A DNA stretch of 64,000 nt, from positions 618,489-682,488 of the forward strand of contig NZ_JBHLXC010000001.1 in assembly GCF_042432495.1 (NCBI RefSeq). The letters are read 5' to 3'. Of the stretch, positions 42,002-51,775 are shown piece after piece. The DNA is from Pseudochelatococcus lubricantis (GTDB lineage Bacteria > Pseudomonadota > Alphaproteobacteria > Rhizobiales > Beijerinckiaceae). Within the stretch, counting starts at the first letter, position 1. Each line of letters starts with the position of its first letter. The position numbers and the translations under genes are program-made. The notes under the pieces were generated by a model. It was not told the origin of the DNA and did no database searches. It saw nothing but the letters and a program-made list of their open reading frames with translations.

Positions 42002-42739
42002 GTGTTCGACCTGACAGGCAAGAAGGCTCTCGTCACCGGGGCCACCGGGGGGCTCGGCAGCGCGATCGCGCGGGCGTTGCATGCACGTGGCGCGGCCGTT
42101 GCATTGTCGGGCACGCGCCGCGAGGTTCTTGAGGCACTTGCGCAAGAGCTTGGAGAACGCGTCGTGGTGACACCCGCCAATCTCGCGGATGCCGCCGAGG
42201 TCGAGGCCCTCGTGCCTGCGGCGGAGGAAGCGCTCGGTGGACTCGATGTTGTTGTCAATAATGCAGGTGTCACACGCGACAATCTCTTCATACGCATGAA
42301 GGACGAGGAATGGGATACCGTCATCGCGGTCAATCTCACCGCGGCCTTCCGGCTGTCGCGCGCTGCGGTCAAGGGCATGATGCGCCGGCGCTATGGCCGG
42401 ATCATCGGAATAGGGTCTGTCGTGGGAATTACCGGCAACCCGGGCCAAGGCAATTATGCCGCCTCGAAGGCGGGACTTGTCGGCATGACGAAGTCGCTCG
42501 CCGCTGAGGTCGCGAGCCGCAATATCACGGTCAACGCGGTGGCGCCGGGCTTTATCGAATCGCCCATGACCGACGCGCTCAACGACAAGCAGAGGGAATC
42601 GATTCTGTCGCGGGTACCGGCCGGGCGACTCGGCCTCGGTAAGGATGTCGCCGCGGCTGTCGTCTATCTTGCGTCCGACGAGGCAGGCTACGTGACGGGG
42701 CAGACCCTTCATGTCAACGGCGGAATGGCAATGATCTGA
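42002..42739 (+). CDS. fabG: 3-oxoacyl-ACP reductase FabG
   Basis: A 245-residue NADPH-dependent short-chain dehydrogenase for the first reduction of each fatty acid cycle. TGATGGLGSAIAR is the cofactor loop, NNAGVTRDNLF the structural block, and the catalytic Ser-Tyr-Lys are in IGSVVGITGN and NYAASKAG. The start is GTG at 42002, after GGGAG at good spacing; an upstream ATG (41978) is less likely. It is 113 bases after fabD. Confidence 0.97.
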   Translation: MFDLTGKKALVTGATGGLGSAIARALHARGAAVALSGTRREVLEALAQELGERVVVTPANLADAAEVEALVPAAEEALGGLDVVVNNAGVTRDNLFIRMKDEEWDTVIAVNLTAAFRLSRAAVKGMMRRRYGRIIGIGSVVGITGNPGQGNYAASKAGLVGMTKSLAAEVASRNITVNAVAPGFIESPMTDALNDKQRESILSRVPAGRLGLGKDVAAAVVYLASDEAGYVTGQTLHVNGGMAMI

Positions 42740-43266
42740 GATGGTTATTGGTCGGTACCCGTATCTCTGGCGGCCCGTTTCTCCTCTCGCCAACAGGTAG
42801 GGAGTATGATAACAACCATCATTGCGTTTACGTGACTGATTGTGCACGATGACGCATGCGGGGCGACCGCGCAGGGGGTGTTTTATGAATATGTCCCGGC
42901 AGTGCCTGTGGTTGACAGGCGATTGCGCGGGCCGGAAGGTTTCTGGATGTCGCGGTGGTAGATGTCCGGCAGAGGATGCGCGCGGGTGGGGCTCCTGACG
43001 CTATATCCAGCCAGACATGTTGTGCGATGACAGTTTTTTCCGGTCGGTGAGGGACTTCTGTTCATTGTGTTCATGTCTGCGAGGGAGATTGCATGGCGTT
43101 CCGTTTATCGGCGCCGCGCGTGGGTTCGGCGAGGCCCGCATCGGGTGTGGTTATGCCCGGAAATCCCGCGGAACGGGTTGTTTGTGTCGCCGCGCTCGTG
43201 TAGCCAGAGTTGCCGTCGAGATGCGGCGTCTGGAATATCGTCAGTTAATATAACGAGGACTGAAAT
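42740..43266. other. 527-bp region before acpP, no firm gene
   Basis: I find no convincing coding frame, RNA or repeat. A possible 37-codon frame starts at 42885 after a G-rich stretch but has Gly/Cys-rich, random-looking content. A separate acpP promoter is expected here since acpP is usually highly expressed, but no clear -35/-10 pair stands out. ACGAGGA before the acpP ATG is the ribosome binding site. Confidence 0.5.
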
Positions 43267-43506
43267 ATGAGTGATATCGCTGATCGCGTGAAGAAGATTG
43301 TCGTGGAACACCTGGGCGTCGACGCCGACAAGGTGACGGAGTCTGCGAATTTCATCGACGATCTGGGCGCTGACAGCCTTGACACTGTTGAACTCGTGAT
43401 GGCTTTCGAGGAAGGGTTTGGCGTCGAGATTCCCGATGACGCCGCCGAGACGATCGTCACTGTCGGTGACGCCATCAAGTTCCTTGAGAAGAACGTTTCT
43501 GCCTGA
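43267..43506 (+). CDS. acpP: Acyl carrier protein
   Basis: A 79-residue acidic carrier protein. The phosphopantetheine attachment serine is in DDLGADSLDTVELVM. The sequence is rich in Asp/Glu and ends with a helix, as usual for AcpP. ACGAGGA lies before the ATG. Its 527-bp upstream gap suggests its own promoter. fabF follows 82 bases downstream. Confidence 0.98.
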   Translation: MSDIADRVKKIVVEHLGVDADKVTESANFIDDLGADSLDTVELVMAFEEGFGVEIPDDAAETIVTVGDAIKFLEKNVSA

Positions 43507-43588
43507 TGGTTTTGGTCGTGGCGCTTGCTGAGGAAGCGTGCGGTCTGACCGTCTTCGGTCCGGACGCCCGCGCAGGTGGTGGACGGAC

Positions 43589-44854
43589 ATGAGGCGCGTG
43601 GTTGTCACCGGTCTGGGTGTCGTTTCTCCGCTTGGATGTGGCGTTGACGTTACCTGGCAGAGAATTCTCGCAGGATTGAGCGGTGCGCGTCCGGTTGAGG
43701 CATTCGAGACGGCGGATCTGCCGTGCCGGATTGCCTGTACTATACCACTTGGGGATGGGGCCGACGGAACCTTCAATCCTGACGATTGGATGGAGCCGAA
43801 GGAGCAACGCAAGGTTGATCCGTTCATCGTCTACGCGATGGCAGCGGCCCGGCAGGCGCTCGATGACGCGGACTGGCGTCCGACAAGCTACGAAGACCAG
43901 ATCGCCAGCGGCGTGCTGATCGGCTCGGGTATCGGCGGCGTCGGTGGCATCTATGATGCGTCGATCACGCTTCACGAACGCGGTCCCAGGCGTGTGTCGC
44001 CGTTTTTCATTCCCGGGCGGTTGATCAATCTGGCGTCGGGCTATGTCTCGATCGCCAATGGCCTCAAGGGACCGAACCATTCGGTTGTCACGGCCTGTTC
44101 TACCGGCGCGCACGCTATCGGCGACGCGGCGCGGTTGATTGCGCTGGGCGATGCCGAGGTAATGATTGCGGGTGGGACGGAATCGCCTGTCAACCGACTG
44201 GCGCTTGCGGGGTTTTCCGCCTGCCGTGCTCTGTCTACGTCCTTCAACGCTACGCCGGAGCGTGCTTCGCGACCTTATGATCGGGACCGAGACGGTTTCG
44301 TCATGGGTGAGGGCGCCGGTGTGGTCGTGCTGGAGGAGCGCAATCACGCGATTGCGCGAGGCGCGCGAATCTACGCGGAAGTGGTGGGCTACGGGCTGTC
44401 CGGCGACGCATACCATATCACGTCTCCAGCGGAAGACGGCGATGGCGCGTTCCGTTGCATGCAGGCGGCGCTCAAGCGCGCCGGGCTGTCGCCCGCCGAT
44501 ATCGACTACATCAATGCCCATGGCACTTCGACGCCGGTCGGTGACGAGATCGAACTGCGGGCCGTGGAACGCCTTCTTGGTGACAATGCCCGAGGGACGT
44601 TGATGTCGTCGACCAAATCGTCGATCGGCCATCTGCTCGGCGCTGCCGGGGCAGTCGAGGCGATATTCGGCGTACTCGCCATTCGCGACCAGATTGCCCC
44701 GGCGACACTGAACCTCGACAATCCATCCGTTGAAACGGACATCGATCTCGTGCCACATGAACCGCGCAAGGCGGTCATCGGCGCAGTTCTGTCCAACTCC
44801 TTCGGGTTCGGTGGAACGAATGCGTCGCTGATCCTCCGCCATCCCGATGCGTGA
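43589..44854 (+). CDS. fabF: 3-oxoacyl-ACP synthase II
   Basis: A 421-residue condensing enzyme that elongates acyl-ACP with malonyl-ACP. The Cys-His-His triad is present: VTACSTGAHAIGDA, NAHGTSTPVGD and SSIGHLLGAAGAVE. MRRVVVTGLGVVSPLG is the expected start. The ending NSFGFGGTNASLIL is typical. ATG 43589 chosen on homology, with GGTGG upstream. Confidence 0.98.
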   Translation: MRRVVVTGLGVVSPLGCGVDVTWQRILAGLSGARPVEAFETADLPCRIACTIPLGDGADGTFNPDDWMEPKEQRKVDPFIVYAMAAARQALDDADWRPTSYEDQIASGVLIGSGIGGVGGIYDASITLHERGPRRVSPFFIPGRLINLASGYVSIANGLKGPNHSVVTACSTGAHAIGDAARLIALGDAEVMIAGGTESPVNRLALAGFSACRALSTSFNATPERASRPYDRDRDGFVMGEGAGVVVLEERNHAIARGARIYAEVVGYGLSGDAYHITSPAEDGDGAFRCMQAALKRAGLSPADIDYINAHGTSTPVGDEIELRAVERLLGDNARGTLMSSTKSSIGHLLGAAGAVEAIFGVLAIRDQIAPATLNLDNPSVETDIDLVPHEPRKAVIGAVLSNSFGFGGTNASLILRHPDA

Positions 44855-45090
44855 TGGTGGTAGATGGGGCGACCGATAGAGAGACAGTGGCGCAACAGCG
44901 GCTCTATCTTCCTGTTTTTTCGGAATTTTATCCGAGGAACGGGAACGGCTTTCCAGGGGTGTGCGTTGAAAGAGGCCTGCTTTTGCCACAATCGTGGCTA
45001 TAGTCTTGCTTCCGCGCGTCACGAGGGCAGGGCGTGTCGAACCGGCATGCGTGCCTTTCCACCGCTGCTTGAGAGAGGCTGAACTTCCGT

Positions 45091-46461
45091 ATGGTCGACG
45101 ACAGGCAACAGGTCCCGCAATGGACAGGGAGAGGTGACGCATCCTATGGGCGGGTTGCGCCTCGATCGCCCGGCGAAGCCATCAAGCCGACGTTCGCGCC
45201 ACCGCCCCCACCGAGATCGCGCCGGCCGCGGCAACAGAAGGGCGGCTTCCTCTCGGCGCTGAGCGCTTTCCTGACACTTCTTCTCATCGGTGCCGTCGCC
45301 GTCGGCTCGGCGATCTACTTCGGACGCAATGAGTTTTACGGTCGCGGGCCGCTGCAGGAAACGCGCATCGTTTCCGTGAAGGGCGGCAACCAGGTCGTGG
45401 CCGAGACGCTTCAGCGCGAGGGCGTGATCGATCATTCCCTGATCTTCGTCATCGGCCTGCATGTTCTGGGCGCGAACGACGCGATCAAGGCGGGCGAATA
45501 TGCCTTCAAGGCGGGCGCCAGCATGAAGGATGTGATGGATACGCTCGTCGTCGGAAAGAGCGTCCAATATCCCATTACCGTTCCCGAAGGTCTTACGAGC
45601 GATCAGGTCGTCGCGCGGCTGCTCGCCAACGATCTGCTGACGGGCGAGATCAAGCCGTCGCCCGTGGAGGGAACGCTGCTGCCGGAAACCTATATGGCGC
45701 CGCGTGGTACCGCCCGGCAGTCGATCGTCGACCGAATGGTGGCCGAGCACCGCAAGGCCGTTGCGCAGGCCTGGGAGGGGAGGGCGCCGGACCTGCCTCT
45801 CAAGTCACCCGATGAACTCGTCGTGCTTGCGTCGATCATCGAGAAGGAAACGGCCGTCGACGAGGAGCGGGCGCGGGTGGCGGCGGTGTTCGTCAACAGG
45901 TTGCGCAAGGGCATGAAGCTGCAGTCGGACCCGACCATCGTGTACGGCATCGTCGGCGGCAAGGGCACGCTGGGGCGCGGCATTCGCAAGAGCGAGATCG
46001 CCGAGGAAACGCCCTACAACACCTATGTCATCAGCGGCCTGCCGACCGGTCCGATCGCCAATCCCGGCCGCGCGTCGCTGCTGGCCGCAGCCAATCCGGC
46101 GAAGGCGGAGGATCTCTACTTCGTAGCGGACGGCACGGGCGGTCACCAGTTTGCGAAGACGCTCGACGAGCATAACCGCAATGTGGCTGCATGGCGCAAG
46201 ATTGAAGCGAGCCGCGCGGTGCAGCCGGGTGGCGATACCGGCGTCGACCGTGTCCTGCCGGAGGGTGAAGATCAGGAGACGCGGCTTCCGGCAGCGGGTG
46301 CAAGTAATACTACCGCCGACGCCCGCCCGGGCGGAGGGGCCAGCGATGGTATCGTCAAGGTGTTCGACGCCTCGGAAGGCACCAAGCTCGACCCCCTGAA
46401 GAACAAGAGCTACGATCTGACCTCGCCCAAGACGGTGCCGCAATTGCCGGCTATCCGCTGA
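45091..46461 (+). CDS. mltG: Endolytic transglycosylase MltG (YceG-like)
   Basis: A 456-residue inner-membrane enzyme cutting nascent peptidoglycan strands. A ~45-residue Pro/Arg-rich cytoplasmic tail precedes one transmembrane helix (FLSALSAFLTLLLIGAVAVG). A LysM-like region follows, then the YceG domain with the catalytic glutamate in LASIIEKETAVDEER and QSDPTIVYG. ISGLPTGPIANPGRASL and YFVADGTGGHQFAKTLDEH are family blocks. The C-terminal 80 residues are low complexity. It follows fabF, as in many alphaproteobacteria. Confidence 0.95.
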   Translation: MVDDRQQVPQWTGRGDASYGRVAPRSPGEAIKPTFAPPPPPRSRRPRQQKGGFLSALSAFLTLLLIGAVAVGSAIYFGRNEFYGRGPLQETRIVSVKGGNQVVAETLQREGVIDHSLIFVIGLHVLGANDAIKAGEYAFKAGASMKDVMDTLVVGKSVQYPITVPEGLTSDQVVARLLANDLLTGEIKPSPVEGTLLPETYMAPRGTARQSIVDRMVAEHRKAVAQAWEGRAPDLPLKSPDELVVLASIIEKETAVDEERARVAAVFVNRLRKGMKLQSDPTIVYGIVGGKGTLGRGIRKSEIAEETPYNTYVISGLPTGPIANPGRASLLAAANPAKAEDLYFVADGTGGHQFAKTLDEHNRNVAAWRKIEASRAVQPGGDTGVDRVLPEGEDQETRLPAAGASNTTADARPGGGASDGIVKVFDASEGTKLDPLKNKSYDLTSPKTVPQLPAIR

Positions 46462-46542
46462 GCCGGTATAGCATGCTCCTACGGTTGAACGATTTCCGGA
46501 TGCCGACTCAGGCACCCGCCAAGAGAGTGTACAAGTCGCAGA

Positions 46543-47184
46543 ATGACTGTCGATAATTCCATTCACCGCCGGGGCCTGATGCTTATTCTGTCCTCGCCCT
46601 CAGGGGCCGGGAAAACGACCCTGACGCGCGACCTGCTGCAGCTCGGTCATCTCTCCCTGTCGATCTCGGTCACGACCCGTCCGCGCCGCGCGTCGGAAAT
46701 CGAAGGCGTGCATTACCATTTCATCGAGAAAGACGAGTTCCTCTTCCAGCGCGATCGCGGTGATCTGCTGGAATGGGCGGAGGTGCACGGCAATCTCTAT
46801 GGCACGCCGCGCAGGCCGGTCGAGGAGACGCTGGCCGGCGGCCGTGACATGGTATTCGACGTCGACTGGCAGGGCACTTTGCAGATTCTGGAAAAGATGC
46901 GTGACGACGCGGTGACGGTGTTCATCCTGCCGCCGTCGCTCCGGGAGTTGCGCACGCGGCTTGAGCGGCGGGCTGAAGATTCGACGGAGGTGATCAACCA
47001 GCGCCTCGTCAACGCACGTGAAGAGATCGGCCACTGGAACGCCTATGATTACGTGATCGTCAATGACGATCTCGACCATGCCTTCCGCGCGCTGCAGTCG
47101 ATACTGGCGGCCGAGCGGCTGAAGCGACTGCGCCGCATCGGCCTGGCCGGTTTTGTCAACGACCTGCTGGCGCAGGAAGGCTGA
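46543..47184 (+). CDS. gmk: Guanylate kinase
   Basis: A 213-residue kinase converting GMP to GDP. P-loop SSPSGAGKTTLTR; SVTTRPRRASEIEGVHYHF is the GMP-binding segment; WAEVHGNLYGTP and DVDWQGTLQI follow. The length is normal. It begins 81 bases after mltG; the yicC gene often found between them is not there. It is convergent with rsmA, only 8 bases apart. Confidence 0.98.
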   Translation: MTVDNSIHRRGLMLILSSPSGAGKTTLTRDLLQLGHLSLSISVTTRPRRASEIEGVHYHFIEKDEFLFQRDRGDLLEWAEVHGNLYGTPRRPVEETLAGGRDMVFDVDWQGTLQILEKMRDDAVTVFILPPSLRELRTRLERRAEDSTEVINQRLVNAREEIGHWNAYDYVIVNDDLDHAFRALQSILAAERLKRLRRIGLAGFVNDLLAQEG

Positions 47185-47192
47185 AACCCTCT

Positions 47193-48053
47193 CTATCGCA
47201 GCGCGTCGTAGATGTTGGCAAGGCGAACGAAGGCCGTGACCGGCAGTTCTTCCGCACGGGCCGTGGGCGTTATTCCGGCCCGTTCGAGCAGGATGCCGGC
47301 GTCGAAACCGTCAGGGAAGGGCAGGCTCCGGAGGCTCTGGCGCAGCATCTTCCGGCGCTGGCCGAACGCAGCCCGGGTCATCGCCTCCAAGGTCCTGACG
47401 CTGGCCGCTTCGGGCGAGGCAATCGGCGCAAGGTGCACCACGGACGATGTGATCTTCGGCGGCGGCACGAAGGCGGACGGTGGCACGTCGAACAGGATGT
47501 GGGCGTGCGTGCGCCAGCCGCACAGCACACCGAGACGGCCGTAGTCACCAGGTATCTCGGGCGTTGCCACGATGCGCTCGGCGACCTCGCGCTGAAACAT
47601 CAGCGTCAGCGATTGCCACCATGGCGGCCAGCGCTCCGCCGTCAGCCAGCCGGTGAGCAGCGGGGTTGCGACGTTGTAAGGCAGGTTGGAAACGATCCGC
47701 GCCGGGCCCTCGTCGAGGTAGGGCGAGATATCCACCTCCAGCGCATCGCCCTCAATCACCGTCAACCGTCCGGGATAATGCTCCGCGATCTGCGCGAGGA
47801 TGGGTAGGCAACGGGTGTCGCGCTCGATGGCGACGACGCGGCGCGCGCCGCTGGCGAGCAAGGCGCGCGTGAGACCACCGGGACCGGGGCCGACCTCGAC
47901 CACCGTCACGCCTTCCAGCGGCCCGGAGGCGCGGGCGATGCGGCTGGTGAGATTGAGATCGAACAGGAAATTCTGTCCTAGCGATTTCTTCGCCAGCAGG
48001 CCATGCTCGCGCACGATGTCGCGCAGCGGCGGAAGATCGTCGATCTGGGCCAT
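47193..48053 (-). CDS. rsmA: 16S rRNA dimethyladenosine transferase
   Basis: A 286-residue enzyme (KsgA) dimethylating two adenosines at the end of 16S rRNA. KSLGQNFLFDLNL, the SAM motif VVEVGPGPGGLTRALL, and the NxPY motif in RIVSNLPYNVATPLL are intact. It begins only 6 bases after the lptD stop; in most relatives surA and pdxA lie between the two. It is therefore expressed from the lpt operon here. Confidence 0.97.
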   Translation of the reverse strand: MAQIDDLPPLRDIVREHGLLAKKSLGQNFLFDLNLTSRIARASGPLEGVTVVEVGPGPGGLTRALLASGARRVVAIERDTRCLPILAQIAEHYPGRLTVIEGDALEVDISPYLDEGPARIVSNLPYNVATPLLTGWLTAERWPPWWQSLTLMFQREVAERIVATPEIPGDYGRLGVLCGWRTHAHILFDVPPSAFVPPPKITSSVVHLAPIASPEAASVRTLEAMTRAAFGQRRKMLRQSLRSLPFPDGFDAGILLERAGITPTARAEELPVTAFVRLANIYDALR

Positions 48054-48059
48054 CGGTGC

Positions 48060-50564
48060 TTACTGGGCGACGCCGTCCGAGGAGGAGTTGCTGCTGACGT
48101 CCTGCGAGAAGCTGATCTCGCCGAGCGTGCGCAACTCAAGCCGCACCATGACGGCGGAATCGGAGCGCTTCGTGCCCGATGACCTGTCCTTCAGGCTGGA
48201 GGTATAGGTCACGTCGAGCACCACGCATTCGTCCTGATAGGTGACGCCGAGCGACATGTTGGCGGCTGTCCAGGCCTTGGACGTCTTGAGCTTGTCCGTC
48301 AACCCCGCGAGATACCTGTAACGGTTCTGCTTGTCGCGATCGAGGTCGAACAGGACGGAGCCCTTCACGGACCAGTTGTCAGTCAGCTTCATCGAGGCGT
48401 TGGGGCCAAGGCCGGTCCGCCGGTAGGCATAGCCAAGATCGGGCTGCGCCTCATAACGGGCGAAGACGAGACCGGCGTTCAGCCGGCCGAATGAGGCGTT
48501 CGCCTGCGCATCCAGCCGGTTGACCGAAAAGTCCGCTTCGTCGAAGCGCGCATGGCCGAGGAAGGACAGGCCCTGCCGCGGGGCGATGTAAAGGCCGGCG
48601 ACATAGTCCGAGCGCGAGTCCTCAAGCCCCGAATCGCTCCCCGCGTGAGCGATGTCGTACTGGCGGTAGGAGTTACGCCCGCCCAGATGGAAGGACTGGC
48701 CGAAAAGCGCTTGCCCGTAGGCGCCGGCATCGGTCTGGACGGAATACTTCAGACCGACATTTGCACGCACGCCGCCCTCGGCGCGGTCGTAGCCGCCGAA
48801 CTTGTTCCACGAAAACAGGTTGGTGTCGTCGAACACCACGCTTTGCGAATCCTCGTTCGGCAACTGGCCGATGCGGGTTTCGTTCGGCCGCGCGACGATC
48901 TGGGCGATGGGCTCCAGCGTGTGCGTGCCCCAGCTTTCGGTGGTTGCCACGAAGGGGAAGCGGTATTCCAGACCCACCGTCGGCGTGACGCGCGAGGTGA
49001 TGGTGTCGTTGCCGTTTGTGTTGAGGAAGTTGCCGATCTCACCGTTCTGGAAGCGCGTCGCGTTCAGGCTGCGGGCGAAGCCGTCGACGCGCAACCCGGC
49101 GAAGGGCTGCCATACCTGCCCGAGCGGGTCGATGAAATCACGCCGCCAGTTCAGGCTCGTCGATATGCGCGTGTAGCGGCCGCCGATGCCGCGCACGAGG
49201 CAATGGTCGCGGTCGAACACCGCGCACGTCTGGTAGGGCATGCCCTGCGGGAAATAGCTGCCGACCTCGCCAGGAACGGCGTGGTACTGCGCGGCCTCGC
49301 GCGACAGGTTGGTGAGGTTGAAGTCGAGTTCGAACTCGCCACCGATTCGGCCAGGCCCCTTGAAGCGGCGGTTATAGTCGAGCGTCGGCGCGACGACGGG
49401 CTGCTGCTTCTGCCAGTCGTCCTGCGACAGCGTCTTGAAGTAGTAGCCGCGCAGATCGAAAAAGGCGTCGTCGCTGCGTCCTTGCAGGAAGGCGGTCGAC
49501 GTCGATTCCTTGAAGAAGGTGTTGGTCAGGCTTTCGCTGCGGATGTTGTAGTTGTCGAGGAACCACTTGTCCGTCAGCAGCGCGATGTCCCAGCCCCAGT
49601 GCCAGTAGCGGTTGATGTCGAAGCGGCCGCTTGTCTCGATGGAGCCGCGGAAATCGCGGTCCCGTGGGCCGTAGGGCGATTCGAGAAAGACGCTGTCGTC
49701 CTGCTGGAAGATGCCCGTCGCGCGGATGTTATAGGAGCCGGACAGGAAACGCTGGCGCCACTCCGCCTGGCCGAGCACGCCCTGCTTGGTCAGGAACTTG
49801 GGTGTGAGGGTGAGGTCGTAGTCCGGCGCGATCGCCCAGAAGAACGGCGTCGCGATGCCGAAGCCCGTTGCCGAGGAGTAGGAGTAGCGCGGCGCCAGAA
49901 ACCCGGTCTTGCGGCGCACCGTGGGATCGGGCGTCGAGAAATAGGGGATGTAGGCGAGCGGGATGCCGTAGAACTCGAGGCGTGCATCCTCGTAGTAGAT
50001 CATCTGCTCGCTGTTGTCGTGGATGATGCGCGCCGCCTTCACCTGCCACAGGGGAGGGCGCGACGGGTCCTTCTTGCAGGCCTCGCAGGCCGTGTAGGTA
50101 CCCTTGCTGAACGTCGTCGTCTCGCCGTCGCTGCGCTCGGCGCGTGGTGCGGAGAAGCGCGTGTTATCCGAGGTCTCGACATGCAGCGAATCGATGAAGC
50201 CCGCGCGGAAATCGTCGGTCAGTTCGAACCGGTCGCCGCTCGCGACCGTACCGTCGGTCTCGCGCAGTTGCGCGTTGCCCTGGGCCAGCACACGGCTGGT
50301 GTTGCGATCGTAGGTGACGCGGTCCGCCTGCAGGCTGCGGCCCTGATAGTAGAGGCTGACGTTGCCGACGGCGGAAACGGTGTTGCGGTCGTTGTCGTAG
50401 ACGATCTCGTTGGCGTCGACGACAAGGCGGTCGTTGTCCGAACGCGCGTTCGCGGCCGCGAAGCGTTCGTTCAGGGTTTGCTGGGCGTGCGCCACCGACA
50501 CGGGCAGAACGGTTGCGCCGAGGGCGGAGACGATCGCGATGCGGACGACTTTACCGAGGCTCAA
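48060..50564 (-). CDS. lptD: LPS-assembly protein LptD
   Basis: An ~834-residue outer-membrane barrel that inserts LPS into the outer leaflet. A signal peptide (VVRIAIVSALGATVLPVSVAHA) is followed by an OstA-like jelly-roll (RLVVDANEIVYDNDRNTVSA, YQGRSLQADRVTYDRNT) and the C-terminal barrel. I place the start at TTG 50564 because AGGAGT (50571-50576) precedes it at ideal spacing and the signal peptide then starts at once; an in-frame TTG at 50639 would add 25 residues. Cysteines at TACEACKKD and QTCAVFDRDHCLV may form the family's disulfides. Confidence 0.93.
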   Translation of the reverse strand: MSLGKVVRIAIVSALGATVLPVSVAHAQQTLNERFAAANARSDNDRLVVDANEIVYDNDRNTVSAVGNVSLYYQGRSLQADRVTYDRNTSRVLAQGNAQLRETDGTVASGDRFELTDDFRAGFIDSLHVETSDNTRFSAPRAERSDGETTTFSKGTYTACEACKKDPSRPPLWQVKAARIIHDNSEQMIYYEDARLEFYGIPLAYIPYFSTPDPTVRRKTGFLAPRYSYSSATGFGIATPFFWAIAPDYDLTLTPKFLTKQGVLGQAEWRQRFLSGSYNIRATGIFQQDDSVFLESPYGPRDRDFRGSIETSGRFDINRYWHWGWDIALLTDKWFLDNYNIRSESLTNTFFKESTSTAFLQGRSDDAFFDLRGYYFKTLSQDDWQKQQPVVAPTLDYNRRFKGPGRIGGEFELDFNLTNLSREAAQYHAVPGEVGSYFPQGMPYQTCAVFDRDHCLVRGIGGRYTRISTSLNWRRDFIDPLGQVWQPFAGLRVDGFARSLNATRFQNGEIGNFLNTNGNDTITSRVTPTVGLEYRFPFVATTESWGTHTLEPIAQIVARPNETRIGQLPNEDSQSVVFDDTNLFSWNKFGGYDRAEGGVRANVGLKYSVQTDAGAYGQALFGQSFHLGGRNSYRQYDIAHAGSDSGLEDSRSDYVAGLYIAPRQGLSFLGHARFDEADFSVNRLDAQANASFGRLNAGLVFARYEAQPDLGYAYRRTGLGPNASMKLTDNWSVKGSVLFDLDRDKQNRYRYLAGLTDKLKTSKAWTAANMSLGVTYQDECVVLDVTYTSSLKDRSSGTKRSDSAVMVRLELRTLGEISFSQDVSSNSSSDGVAQ

Positions 50565-50687
50565 ACGCGCACTCCTGCAACTGGGACACACAAATACACG
50601 AACGCTGCGACCGCATCCTGCCACATCTTCATGACGCAAGCCGGACTCCGGTAGCGCCCGATGATGTTTTTTCGACGGCCGCCGCTC

Positions 50688-51773
50688 TCAGCCGTCTTCC
50701 TGATACAGTAGCGCGAGGACGCCCAGCAAGCTGCCGACGACCCCGGAAAACCATGCCGCTATGGTTGGCGAGAGGATCCCCGCGCCACCCAAATCCTGCA
50801 TGATCTCCGTCACCACATAAAGCACGAAGCCTGCCGCGACGCCACCCAGAACGAGTTTCGCCACACCACCAAATCGAAAGAACCTTAAAGAAACGGAAGC
50901 GGCGACCAGAACCATCGCGACGAGCAGCAGCGGCCGCGCCAGCAGCACCTCGTATTGCAGGCGATAGGGCCGGGCATCGAGGCCGGCCTGCTCCGTCCGC
51001 TCGATGAGGCCCGGCAGGTCCCAGAAGGACACGGAACTGGCGTTGGTGAAGGACTGGCGGACCTGCGCCGGTGCCAGCGTCGTGGCGAGGAGATAGGTGT
51101 CGTAGGCCTGCGGCTCCTCGTCCAGCGTCATGACGCGGGCTTTCTCAAGCTCCCAGTGGCCGTCGTAGAGCTTGGCGCTCGCGGCCTCGATCCGCTCCTG
51201 AAAGCCGCCGTTCCCGTCGAACAGGAACACGGTCACGTTCATGAGAGTGGCGGTTTCGTCGATGGCCGAACTAGCCCGCAGAATCGCCTGCCCGTCGACG
51301 CTTTTCTGGCGAATCCAGATGTTTTCGCGGCCGGGCGCCGCCCCCTGCGAGAAGACGGTTGCCTCAAGCGTCGCGGCGCGCTGGCGCAGGCTGGCGGACA
51401 GCGGGTTGTACAACGTCACGGACACGACACCGAGTAGCAGGGCGACGATGACGGGCGGCTGCAGGAAGCCCCAGGCCGAGACGCCGACCGAGCGGGCGAT
51501 GACGAGTTCGAGCCGCCGGCTCAGGTTGAGCAGGGTCGCGATGCTGCCGAAGAGCACGGCGAAGGGCAGCACCTCTTCCGTGACGGAGGGCGTGCGCAGG
51601 AACGACAGCCACGCCATGACATGCGCGGAGGCGCCCGGCGCCTCGCCGGCGCGGCGCATCAGCTCGACGAAATCGAGCGTATAGACGAGCACGAACACGG
51701 TGCCGAACACGGTGCCGATGGTGAGAAGGAAGCGCCGGCCGAAATAGCGCCCGAGCGTGGGACCGATCAACAT
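50688..51773 (-). CDS. lptG: LPS export ABC transporter permease LptG
   Basis: A 361-residue inner-membrane permease, partner of LptF in the LptB2FG extractor. Three helices at each end flank a periplasmic jelly-roll. GRYFGRRFLLTIGTVFGTVFVLVYTLDFVEL (as GRYFGRRF and LVYTLDFVEL) and the SLRFFRFGGVAKLVLGG segment are characteristic. It starts 2 bases after the lptF stop. The ATPase LptB is not in the window. Confidence 0.95.
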   Translation of the reverse strand: MLIGPTLGRYFGRRFLLTIGTVFGTVFVLVYTLDFVELMRRAGEAPGASAHVMAWLSFLRTPSVTEEVLPFAVLFGSIATLLNLSRRLELVIARSVGVSAWGFLQPPVIVALLLGVVSVTLYNPLSASLRQRAATLEATVFSQGAAPGRENIWIRQKSVDGQAILRASSAIDETATLMNVTVFLFDGNGGFQERIEAASAKLYDGHWELEKARVMTLDEEPQAYDTYLLATTLAPAQVRQSFTNASSVSFWDLPGLIERTEQAGLDARPYRLQYEVLLARPLLLVAMVLVAASVSLRFFRFGGVAKLVLGGVAAGFVLYVVTEIMQDLGGAGILSPTIAAWFSGVVGSLLGVLALLYQEDG

Positions 51774-51775
51774 GA

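Noticed and set aside
42885..42998. A 37-codon gene before acpP
   Set aside because: Gly/Cys/Arg-rich random-looking sequence, only a G-rich stretch in place of a clean ribosome binding site.
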